DNA from: an uncultured Prevotellaceae bacterium | GTDB taxonomy: Bacteria > Bacteroidota > Bacteroidia > Bacteroidales > Bacteroidaceae | Assembly (NCBI GenBank): GCA_902764705.1 | Contig: CACWWZ010000042.1 | Span: 1-42,244 of the forward strand | Length of the DNA stretch: 42,244 bases | Direction of reading: 5' to 3' | In this document: positions 1 through 7,121 of the stretch, in pieces | How the letters are laid out: each line of letters begins with the position of its first letter | Numbering within the stretch: position 1 is the stretch's first letter | Position numbers and translations under genes: made by a program | Notes under the pieces: model-generated | The model's input: the letters and a program-made list of their open reading frames with translations, nothing else | Databases searched by the model: none | What the model was told of the DNA's origin: nothing

Positions 1-119
1 TGTGGCAGACCATCCACGTTCAGCGTCGCTATACTGAACGTCTCTGCCTCTTGTGCATGGCCTGCCATCAAGCACGTCAGCCAAATGGCAGTTATCATCG
101 GTAGTTTCTTCTGTTTCAT
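1..119 (-). CDS. Secreted endonuclease/exonuclease/phosphatase-fold protein, N-terminus only
   Basis: Only the first 39 codons lie in the window; the gene continues past base 1. The minus-strand ATG at 119 opens a signal peptide (MKQKKLPMITAIWLTC, then an AGHAQ-type cleavage site), followed by FSIATLNVDGLP. That last motif is typical of the first strand of endonuclease/exonuclease/phosphatase domains, which begin with a 'hydrophobic-x-T-x-N-x-x-G' segment. It lies 12 bases downstream of the barrel gene stop at 132 and is probably the last visible gene of that transcript. Family assignment rests on one motif, so the substrate (nucleic acid, sphingolipid or phosphoester) is unknown. Confidence 0.55.
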   Translation of the reverse strand, partial: MKQKKLPMITAIWLTCLMAGHAQEAETFSIATLNVDGLP

Positions 120-131
120 TGAGTTATGTAT

Positions 132-740
132 TTAGAGATCACACTTGTAGCCCACGGTCAACATCACGACGCTGTTACGGATGCTGCCTGGTGTGCGCCA
201 ACCGTTGGTAAACATCACGTCCTTGTTCATCTTCGTCAGGCCGAGGTGGTAGCGCAGTTCCAGGAACCATTGGTCGCCATCACTATCGGACATAAAGTTC
301 CAGTTGAGTGCCAGCGGGGCTGAGAGGCTCACCGTCTTGAGTTGGTCGGTATAACTGGTGCCATTTATCCGTGCGCTGAGGATGAAGTCGGGCTGGATGC
401 CGGCCTTCAGGGTGACGGGGCCTGCGCTGAAATTCATTAACAGCGGAACGCTGAGAATGTCCATATACAGGTTTTTGTCTATAACTGAATAGCCCACACC
501 CTGATAGGTGTTGGTCAGCCCGATGGACGGTGCAAACCAGTCGGTTACGTTGTAGCCAATCTCGGTGTTGATAGCAAATCCAAACCTGCTTTTGGCATCC
601 TCAATATCACCTGCAAAGTTCGACAGACTCGCGCCTATCGAACTTGATGAAAACCAATCGCCCTGCTTCGTTTGTGCCGAGGCAATTGTTGTACAGAATG
701 TCAAGATGACGGCAGTCATCAAAAATACTTTCTTCATCAT
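132..740 (-). CDS. Outer-membrane beta-barrel protein (porin family)
   Basis: 202 residues. It starts MMKKVFLMTAVILTF with a signal peptide ending in ASAQ. The mature part alternates hydrophobic and polar residues in strands with many aromatic ends (WFAPSIGLTNTYQ, PLALNWNFMSD, WFLELRYHLGL) and ends in a strand-like VVMLTVGYKCDL, as expected for a small outer-membrane barrel of the OMP_b-brl type. Its ATG overlaps the stop of the preceding barrel gene by one base (TAATG), so the two are almost certainly co-translated. A structural or small-molecule-passage role is inferred; no ligand can be read from the sequence. Confidence 0.75.
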   Translation of the reverse strand: MMKKVFLMTAVILTFCTTIASAQTKQGDWFSSSSIGASLSNFAGDIEDAKSRFGFAINTEIGYNVTDWFAPSIGLTNTYQGVGYSVIDKNLYMDILSVPLLMNFSAGPVTLKAGIQPDFILSARINGTSYTDQLKTVSLSAPLALNWNFMSDSDGDQWFLELRYHLGLTKMNKDVMFTNGWRTPGSIRNSVVMLTVGYKCDL

Positions 741-1276
741 TAGAATCTCAAGCCTACACCAACATTGACAACATGACCATCACCAAAGATACCGGGCTGG
801 TATTTATAATCGGCAAGGATAAACCATTGCTCGCCAAGGTTATACTGCGCACCCAGACCTAACTGAATACCGCCGTCGGTGTCGCTTTCGCTATCATGGC
901 TGATAGATCCGTTCTGATAAGTATTTGTATAAGCCTCAGATTTTGTAAAAGCAAGTGCGTAACCTAACTGGGGATAGATCTTGAAATCCTCTGTGACATT
1001 AATCAGATACTGGAGGTTCAAACCTGCCGTAAAGTCAGAGAAGTGATCCTTCTTAGGATGATAAATGCCTTCCAGTTCAACACGCCAGTGGTTTGTCAGG
1101 CTGTACTGGGCAAAAGCACCGAAAGCAGCTCTTGACATGGTCTCTTTCTCGCTGCCGAACTCAACCTTTGCAATTGCAAGTCCGCCCTTTACACCAAGTG
1201 CAAACTGACCTTTCTCCTGTGCCTGTACGCCCATAGCGAACAGAGCAACACACATTGTTAGAAATAACTTTTTCAT
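740..1276 (-). CDS. Outer-membrane beta-barrel protein (OMP_b-brl family)
   Basis: 178 residues. Signal peptide MKKLFLTMCVALFAMGVQAQ, then a barrel pattern starting FALGVKGGLAIAKVEFG and ending with the aromatic terminal strand VVNVGVGLRF, a usual recognition signal for outer-membrane insertion. Repeated strand-turn patterns (AFAQYSLTNHWRVELEG, QLGLGAQYNLGEQWFILAD) fit an eight-stranded barrel similar in size to OmpX/OmpW-type proteins. It follows the 38-residue membrane peptide gene by 25 bases and shares its stop with the start of the next barrel. It may be a paralogue of that neighbour, though sequence similarity looks low. Confidence 0.75.
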   Translation of the reverse strand: MKKLFLTMCVALFAMGVQAQEKGQFALGVKGGLAIAKVEFGSEKETMSRAAFGAFAQYSLTNHWRVELEGIYHPKKDHFSDFTAGLNLQYLINVTEDFKIYPQLGYALAFTKSEAYTNTYQNGSISHDSESDTDGGIQLGLGAQYNLGEQWFILADYKYQPGIFGDGHVVNVGVGLRF

Positions 1277-1301
1277 ACGTTTAAATAAAAATAAAAGATT
1301 A

Positions 1302-1418
1302 CTATTTTAGATAGCCATAAACTTGCATGGCAGCCCACCAAGTATAGAGCGCCGTGCTGCCCACCAAGGTCACTACAAGCAACACGCCTATTACATATAT
1401 GTAACTGCCGACTTTCAT
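1302..1418 (-). CDS. Small single-span membrane protein, 38 residues
   Basis: Read from the minus-strand ATG at 1418: MKVGSYIYVIGVLLVVT, then LVGSTALYTWWAAM and QVYGYLK, stop TAG at 1302-1304. Residues 6-31 form one very hydrophobic helix with a Trp pair near its end, and a Lys lies at each end, the usual make-up of a small membrane protein. It sits between the SpoIIE-type phosphatase and two outer-membrane barrels on the same strand, and a promoter-like TAATTTTG lies about 22 bases upstream. A longer overlapping reading frame in another phase (1273-1479) lacks protein character. Function unknown; a regulator or assembly helper for the envelope proteins would fit. Homologue conservation would settle whether it is real. 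Confidence 0.5.
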   Translation of the reverse strand: MKVGSYIYVIGVLLVVTLVGSTALYTWWAAMQVYGYLK

Positions 1419-1440
1419 TTATAGTGTATTTATTTTGCCG

Positions 1441-1448
1441 CAAAATTA
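1441..1448 (-). promoter_or_regulatory. Possible -7 element TAATTTTG
   Basis: On the minus strand this reads TAATTTTG, matching the Bacteroidota -7 consensus TAnnTTTG. It would start transcription about 20 bases before the 38-residue membrane protein gene. No TTTG is seen at the -33 position, so the call is weak. It also lies just after the stop of the SpoIIE-type gene at 1461. Confidence 0.35.
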
Positions 1449-1460
1449 CGAAATAAATTC

Positions 1461-3563
1461 CTAACTCCACACTACACACATCATTGTCAGGTCGTCGTTG
1501 GGCTCGGCACCGTTGCGGTGGCGCTCTACGGCGGCCTGAAGTGTTTCTATGACCTGACGGCTTGAATCGAAGGGTGTATCCCTCAGGATTTCCAACAGGT
1601 GTTCATCACCGAACTGTTGCTGTTGTGGGTTCTCGGCTTCGTTCAGTCCGTCGGTATAGATGAAGAGCGGACGCCCTTGGATGTTGTCGATTTCCTCACC
1701 ATCATATTCCAGTTCAGGCCACAGGCCGATGGGTGCGTTGGGAATCATCTCCAGGAAGTCACCCTTGTTGTCGTCGCCGCCCAACACAGGTGGATTGTGT
1801 CCGGCATTGCAGAAATCGAGCTTGCCAGTGTCCAGGTGCAGTCGTGCGATGAACATCGTGACGAACATGCCCTGCTCGTTATTCTCCGTCAATTCCTTGT
1901 TGATACGTGTGGCAATGGTTGCCGGTGAGTGCTTCTGTTTGGCAATGGCACGGAACAATCGTATGGTCTGGGCCATGAACATGGCAGCAGGCACACCCTT
2001 TCCGCTGACGTCACCCAAGCAGAAGTAAAGCATGTCGTCGTTCAGCAGATAGTCGTACAGGTCGCCGCCGACCTCACGGGCTGGTGTCATAACGGCATAC
2101 ATATCGAGGCCGTCAATGTTGGGGAACGTGTTGGGAACCATCGACATCTGGATGTCACGGGCAATGCGCAGCTCACTCTCGATACGCTCTTTGGCTGTGG
2201 TGGTTTCCTCCAGTTGGTCGTAAGCTTCCTTCAGCTGACTGTGGGCTACGGCCAGTCGCTTGGCGCTGCGGTAGCGGAACAGACTGAAGATGACCAGTGC
2301 CACGAGAATGATGGCAAAGATGATGGCCATGGTAATGTATCGCTCGTGCTCCAGCGTGTATTTCTGATGAGCCAGCGTGGCCTTCTGCTGAGCGATCTGA
2401 TCCTCCTTCTGCTGGGTTTCGTAGATGACGGCCAATTCGCTGGCTTCATTCCTATTCTGCCAGCGTCGTGCCGAGTCAAGCAACGATATGATTTCGTCGG
2501 CTTTTTTCAGTGCTTCGTCCTTGCGCCCCGTGTGTAGCATGGCCTTAAAGAGCGTGGCAGGACTGCTTATCAGGTAGTCAAGCGTCGGCGCAATGTCCTC
2601 GCTGAGTTCTATCGAATCGATGGTGAGCTGCACGGACATCAGTTTATCCCACTGCTCGGAACATTCCAGATAGAATGCCTGGTCGTAGATGCCGTAATAG
2701 GTTTTGGCGCGATCCGTTTTCAGGTATTCCTGATAGGCCGCCTCGCCTTCCTTCTTATGTCCCGTCATGGCAAGGATGATGGCCTTGTTGCAGATGAGCA
2801 TACTGCGATATTTTTCGTACTTCTCCCTGGATGTCTCGGCGACGGCATAGCGTTTCAGCGCCTCTTCCATCATGGTGAGCCACGACGTGATGTTTGAGTA
2901 TTTGCGGTGATTCAAGTAGACACTGATGATGTTGTTGGCGATAATGAGGCAGCTCTTCTGGTATTCAGCTTTGTCAGGATGTTCCATGGCCAGCGCCTCG
3001 GCCTTCTCCCTAAGCATGTTGAACGTCTTCGCAGCCTCGTCATCGTGGCCCAGCTTCAGCTGGCAGCTACCGATGCGCTGCAGGAACATGTTGGCCCAGT
3101 CGCGGCCGAAGGCGGTGGTGTCCAGACTGGCCATCTCGTAGCCTCTCGTACTCACACGCATACATTCGTTCACGTTGTCGACATTGCTTTGTACGGCGGC
3201 CATATCAATCATGGCCTGATAGTAGTGTGGAATGTCGTAATCGCGCAATTCGTTTCCCTCCAGCGCCTTCTGCAGATACAGAATGGTAGAGCGTTGCCGG
3301 TCGTGGTCGTTATAACGCTCGCCACGCCGGTAGTTGGCCTCAGCGGAAGGGATGACGTCTGCGCCTTCCAGGCTGTCGATGAAAGCAAAGAAACGCATGT
3401 CGTCATACGCTTCCGCAGCGTCAATCATATTTCGAACCTTCACGGACGACACATACTTCCGCATCGCTTTCTTCACGGGACGTTCATCCTCAGCCTGTCG
3501 GCAAGAGACAAGGCCCAGGAAACTGATGAATGCCAGTGCGGTGAATATCTTGACTGTTTTCAT
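1461..3563 (-). CDS. Lipoprotein TPR-like sensor with SpoIIE/RsbU-type PP2C phosphatase domain
   Basis: 700 residues from the ATG at 3563. That start gives a lipoprotein signal with lipobox FLGLVSC (Cys21) and overlaps the xylanase stop as ATGA; an upstream ATG at 3575 would bury the signal. Residues about 40-370 are helical, TPR-like repeats and would be periplasmic. A coiled coil leads to a membrane span near 409-430, a second coiled coil, and a cytoplasmic SpoIIE phosphatase domain (475-700) with EVGGDLYDY (Asp501), GDVSGKG (Asp518), CNAGHNPP, YTDGLNEA and PNDDLTMM, the metal-binding set of PP2C enzymes. Such proteins dephosphorylate Ser/Thr on regulators such as anti-sigma antagonists. 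Coupling to a secreted xylanase suggests it senses an envelope or polysaccharide cue; that is inference. Confidence 0.85.
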   Translation of the reverse strand: MKTVKIFTALAFISFLGLVSCRQAEDERPVKKAMRKYVSSVKVRNMIDAAEAYDDMRFFAFIDSLEGADVIPSAEANYRRGERYNDHDRQRSTILYLQKALEGNELRDYDIPHYYQAMIDMAAVQSNVDNVNECMRVSTRGYEMASLDTTAFGRDWANMFLQRIGSCQLKLGHDDEAAKTFNMLREKAEALAMEHPDKAEYQKSCLIIANNIISVYLNHRKYSNITSWLTMMEEALKRYAVAETSREKYEKYRSMLICNKAIILAMTGHKKEGEAAYQEYLKTDRAKTYYGIYDQAFYLECSEQWDKLMSVQLTIDSIELSEDIAPTLDYLISSPATLFKAMLHTGRKDEALKKADEIISLLDSARRWQNRNEASELAVIYETQQKEDQIAQQKATLAHQKYTLEHERYITMAIIFAIILVALVIFSLFRYRSAKRLAVAHSQLKEAYDQLEETTTAKERIESELRIARDIQMSMVPNTFPNIDGLDMYAVMTPAREVGGDLYDYLLNDDMLYFCLGDVSGKGVPAAMFMAQTIRLFRAIAKQKHSPATIATRINKELTENNEQGMFVTMFIARLHLDTGKLDFCNAGHNPPVLGGDDNKGDFLEMIPNAPIGLWPELEYDGEEIDNIQGRPLFIYTDGLNEAENPQQQQFGDEHLLEILRDTPFDSSRQVIETLQAAVERHRNGAEPNDDLTMMCVVWS

Positions 3564-6100
3564 CTCACAACCCATTTACGGCCGTTACTGATATAAAGTC
3601 CTGACTTTAATGTTGCATTACCGTTACCCACGGCGCGTCCACTGAGGTCGTAAACGACGGAAGGTCTGTCGACGACGGTTTGCACAGGCTGCGTGATACC
3701 CGTATTGACGATATCACGATGGCGCAGGGCGGAGCGCACGGCATACCATGCGGGCTTGCACCCCAACCCGGAATCATAGAGCAGCGGATTGGACCCTGAG
3801 CGCCAAGAGTCGTTGTCCTTGATGCCCCAGACAACCATCGACGGACAGTTGTCGTTGTTGAGCACGATATCGGTAATCATGCGATACATGCGGGCCTGTT
3901 CCTCCAAATTCGCGGCAGAGGTCGAGGGAATGCCCATGTCGAGCTCGGTGATGATACACTTCAGGCCAGCCTCGGCAAAACGGCGGATGGTACGGTTCAG
4001 CTTCACACCGTCGACCTCGCCGACAGAGAAGTGACACTGCAGACCGACGCCATGGATGGGGATGCCTTTCTCCTTCATACTGACTGCCAAGTTGTAGAAG
4101 GCCAGCGACTTTGTCTTACCCTGCAACTCCACACCATAGTCGTTGAGGTAGAGTTCGGCGTCGGGGTCAGCCTCATGGGCATATTTGAAGGCCCACTCGA
4201 CATAATCGTCGCCGATGGCACGCTGCCAGACGCTCTGCTGGCGCAAGGTATAGGCATCAGGATTGCTGCGAACGATGCTCTGGTCGTCATCCAGACACTC
4301 GTTGACCACATCCCACTCGCGCACCTTACCCTTGTAGTGCTGCATGACCTTGGTGATATGGTTCCTCATGATTTCCAAGGCTTCCTCGCGCGTCCAGTTC
4401 TCATCGTTCTTCTTACCGTCGGACGACACCCACTTGGGCAACTGCGAGTGCCATACCAGACAGTGGCCGCGAATGGCCATACCATTCTTCTGGGCAAGGC
4501 TCACCAGTTCGTCGGCACTACCGAAGCGAAAATCGTTCCGTGAGGGCTCCAAGGCGTCGAACTTCATCTCGTTCTCACACACCATCATGTTGAACTGGCG
4601 GCCAGCCTCCTCACGATCGCTTGAAAGACCTTTGTAGGTACACAGCGCCACACCGATATATTTGTCGTCTTTCTGGGCATAGTAGTCCAGCGTGTTCTTG
4701 TCGGTAGCATCGTCAACGCCATCATCATAGAAGGCACCCATGGTGTAGATGGGGTCGTCGGCTTCGTCAGGGTCATCAGGGTCGTCGGCAATCTCCATGT
4801 CGTTGTAGGACTCCAGCCGCACGACGAAGACGACTTGTCCGTCCTCTTCGCGTTCGTTGACAACCCATGTGTATTTATTGGCACGCATGTCGAAATGCCA
4901 GTCGCCAGCCTGTCTACCATTAGAAGCCAGTACACGGAATTCCGTACCTATGGCGAGGTTGGCCGTCTGGTCGACAACCATCTCGATGACAGGCATCTTA
5001 TCGCTCGTCGAGAAGTCCTCCATGAGGTTGTTGTAGTTCACGCTGCCGTCGACCACGAGCTGGTCGTAGCTGTCGGCAGCACTCACCTTGACACGCAGAC
5101 GTGACGACGGACGTACCATGAGGTTTGCATTCTTCTGGGCAGCATAGTTCTTCAGGGTCAGCACGCCCACAGCCTGGTCACCCGGCTCAATGGTGCCATA
5201 GTTATCGACACTGCCGCCAATGCTGCCCGTACCACCCAACACACCACCGCTGAACACGTAGGCAATGGGCTCGTTCTCGTCAGGCATCGCACCCAATCCG
5301 CCACGCAAGTTTCCCGTCTGGGCAGCAACTTTGTCGTTATTAACGAGCACCGCACCATCCAGGATGCGAAGGGCACCATTCAGGTAGTTGTCATTGCCTG
5401 TGATACGATAAGTGCCCTTGCCTTGTTTCACAATACCCAGCTTGGTGTCGTCGAGATAGTCAGTAGGAGCCATGACACCAGACAGCAAACCGTCGGTATT
5501 GGTACCACCAACGAGATAGTAGACTGATCTGGATTTCTTCATATAACCCAGCAAGCGGGAGCCCTCCTCTGTGTTAAGCTCACCAATACAGAAGCCTGCC
5601 CCGGAGGTGTTAGCCTCGCAAGCCATCGTAGCACCAGCGTGGAGCACCACCTTGTTATCCTGCATGGTGGGGTTCACCTTGCCCGACTGCATATCAGCCA
5701 GGGCATTGTCAGCAGACGAACTCTTGCCACCATGAGCCAGCACCACGCCAAAGGAACCTGCATCGTCTGAATTCTCCGGGAACGGATAGACGTGGATGGT
5801 GCCATGGAACGGACTCAGGTCGGCCCATGTCTTTCCGCTGGCCGTCCCCAGATAGCAGCGTTCGCCACCACCATAGAAATTCAATGTGGACGTATTGGGA
5901 CCCGTCACCTTCGACGAGAAATAACAGTAACGGGCCATTTTCACGTTCATCGTTTTCCCGACGGCAATATTGACAGGTGTACTATAGGAAATATAGTTCG
6001 ACGACGTGTTGTTGCCACTGATGTCTATGGTCTCATCATCTTGCGCATGGGCTGCCTGCATCAGGGAAAGGCCCAGCATCGCAAACAGAATCTTTTTCAT
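3560..6100 (-). CDS. Secreted GH10 endo-1,4-beta-xylanase with N-terminal beta-helix region
   Basis: 846 residues from the ATG at 6100. A promoter at 6120-6150 rules out the ATG-less-plausible start at 6130. Signal peptide MKKILFAMLGLSLMQAAHAQ. Residues about 25-400 resemble autotransporter-type passenger repeats (GKGTYRITGND, GGTGSIGGSVDNYGTIEPG), a beta-helix. The GH10 catalytic domain follows (about 455-790): RGHCLVWHSQLPKW, acid/base Glu601 in WDVVNECLDD and nucleophile Glu719 in ITELDMG. The end, VYDLSGRAV then LKSGLYISNG, is the Prevotella-type C-terminal tail resembling a type IX secretion or surface-anchoring signal. It cleaves the xylan backbone outside the cell; the GH3 enzyme nearby could trim the products. 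Confidence 0.93.
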   Translation of the reverse strand: MKKILFAMLGLSLMQAAHAQDDETIDISGNNTSSNYISYSTPVNIAVGKTMNVKMARYCYFSSKVTGPNTSTLNFYGGGERCYLGTASGKTWADLSPFHGTIHVYPFPENSDDAGSFGVVLAHGGKSSSADNALADMQSGKVNPTMQDNKVVLHAGATMACEANTSGAGFCIGELNTEEGSRLLGYMKKSRSVYYLVGGTNTDGLLSGVMAPTDYLDDTKLGIVKQGKGTYRITGNDNYLNGALRILDGAVLVNNDKVAAQTGNLRGGLGAMPDENEPIAYVFSGGVLGGTGSIGGSVDNYGTIEPGDQAVGVLTLKNYAAQKNANLMVRPSSRLRVKVSAADSYDQLVVDGSVNYNNLMEDFSTSDKMPVIEMVVDQTANLAIGTEFRVLASNGRQAGDWHFDMRANKYTWVVNEREEDGQVVFVVRLESYNDMEIADDPDDPDEADDPIYTMGAFYDDGVDDATDKNTLDYYAQKDDKYIGVALCTYKGLSSDREEAGRQFNMMVCENEMKFDALEPSRNDFRFGSADELVSLAQKNGMAIRGHCLVWHSQLPKWVSSDGKKNDENWTREEALEIMRNHITKVMQHYKGKVREWDVVNECLDDDQSIVRSNPDAYTLRQQSVWQRAIGDDYVEWAFKYAHEADPDAELYLNDYGVELQGKTKSLAFYNLAVSMKEKGIPIHGVGLQCHFSVGEVDGVKLNRTIRRFAEAGLKCIITELDMGIPSTSAANLEEQARMYRMITDIVLNNDNCPSMVVWGIKDNDSWRSGSNPLLYDSGLGCKPAWYAVRSALRHRDIVNTGITQPVQTVVDRPSVVYDLSGRAVGNGNATLKSGLYISNGRKWVVR

Positions 6101-6119
6101 ATTTTTCGGAATTAGAGTG

Positions 6120-6150
6120 CAAAAGTACAAATTCTATTACTAATAGCAAA
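6120..6150 (-). promoter_or_regulatory. Promoter of the xylanase-SpoIIE operon
   Basis: Minus strand: TTTG at 6150-6147, a 19-base spacer, then TACTTTTG at 6127-6120, a full match to the Bacteroidota housekeeping promoter. Transcription would begin near 6113, giving a leader of about 14 bases before the ATG at 6100 and excluding the start at 6130. Confidence 0.75.
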
Positions 6151-6165
6151 AAAATGCCGATGATT

Positions 6166-6197
6166 TTTGTTAATTCGCTCATTTTTTCATAATTTTG
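6166..6197 (+). promoter_or_regulatory. Promoter of nagB
   Basis: Plus strand: TTTG at 6166-6169, a 20-base spacer, then TAATTTTG at 6190-6197. It matches the Bacteroidota consensus and would give a leader of about 30 bases ahead of the nagB ATG at 6235. It lies back to back with the xylanase promoter, so the two divergent units share a control region of about 135 bases. Confidence 0.75.
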
Positions 6198-6234
6198 CAG
6201 GCGATAAGATAAAAAACTTTATATTTTTAAACTT

Positions 6235-7029
6235 ATGAGAGTAATTATTGAATCTGATTATCAGAAAATGTCGCAGTGGGCCGCAGAGCATGTGATTCGC
6301 AGAATCAACGAGGCTCAGCCCACGAAGGAGAAACCATTTGTGTTGGGTCTGCCCACCGGTTCTTCACCCGAAGGCATGTATGCCTGTCTGGTGAAAGCCA
6401 ACAAGGAAGGCCGTGTATCGTTTAAGAACGTGCTGACATTCAACATGGACGAGTACGTAGGTCTGCCCGAGGAGCACCCCGAGAGCTACCATTCGTTCAT
6501 GGCTCGCAACCTGTTTGACCACATTGACTGCCCGAAGGAGAACATCCACATTCTGAACGGCAATGCCAAGGACCTGGCTGCAGAGTGTGCACACTACGAG
6601 GAGATGATTAAGGAGGCTGGCGGTATCGACCTGTTCCTGGGTGGTATCGGTCCCGACGGACACATCGCCTTCAACGAGCCCTATTCAAGCCTGACAAGCC
6701 GTACTCGCGTAAAGACGCTGACGACGGACACCATTATAGCTAACTCACGCTTCTTCGACAACGACGTGAACAAGGTGCCCAAGCTGGCGCTGACCGTTGG
6801 CGTAGGAACCGTGATGGATGCCAAGGAGGTGATGATTCTGGTGAACGGTCACCACAAGGCCCGCGCACTGAAGGCTGCCATCGAGGGTGCTGTGACCCAC
6901 GAGTGGACCATCTCTGCCCTACAGATGCATCCTCACGGCATCATCGTTGCCGACGAGCCTGCCACCGACGAACTGAAGGTTGCTACCTACAAGTACTTCA
7001 AGGACATCGAGAAGGACAACCTGCTGTAA
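6235..7029 (+). CDS. nagB: Glucosamine-6-phosphate deaminase
   Basis: 264 residues, the normal length of NagB. It converts glucosamine-6-phosphate to fructose-6-phosphate plus ammonia in the cytoplasm, the last step of amino-sugar catabolism. Family motifs are intact and sit at the E. coli positions: GLPTGSSP (phosphate loop), NMDEYVGL with Asp72, and [14 protein letters not shown] with Asp141, His143 and Glu148 of the catalytic relay. The start follows a strong promoter at a normal distance. A possible hairpin follows the stop. Its place beside xylan genes is probably coincidental, as amino sugars are not xylan products. Confidence 0.96.
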   Translation: MRVIIESDYQKMSQWAAEHVIRRINEAQPTKEKPFVLGLPTGSSPEGMYACLVKANKEGRVSFKNVLTFNMDEYVGLPEEHPESYHSFMARNLFDHIDCPKENIHILNGNAKDLAAECAHYEEMIKEAGGIDLFLGGIGPDGHIAFNEPYSSLTSRTRVKTLTTDTIIANSRFFDNDVNKVPKLALTVGVGTVMDAKEVMILVNGHHKARALKAAIEGAVTHEWTISALQMHPHGIIVADEPATDELKVATYKYFKDIEKDNLL

Positions 7030-7063
7030 AAAAAGCCCCCTGGGGGTAATCCCATCCCACATT

Positions 7064-7092
7064 GAGACCTCATCCACACGCGATGGGGTCTC
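7064..7092 (+). terminator. Hairpin between nagB and the glycosidase gene
   Basis: GAGACCTCATC (7064-7074) pairs with GATGGGGTCTC (7082-7092) over 11 pairs, one of them G-T, around a 7-base loop. No T tract follows on either strand, so it may be a weak terminator or attenuator inside an operon. It ends 30 bases before the next ATG. Confidence 0.35.
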
Positions 7093-7121
7093 TTCGCAAA
7101 AAACAAACTACTACGGAACTA

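Noticed and set aside
1273-1479. Open frame of 68 codons overlapping the 38-residue membrane gene
   Set aside because: Its translation lacks a protein-like pattern and runs into the SpoIIE-type gene. The frame at 1302-1418 is far more convincing.
1599-6115. Several plus-strand frames opposite the xylanase and phosphatase genes
   Set aside because: They are opposite-strand shadows of high-GC coding sequence, with no domains or promoters of their own.
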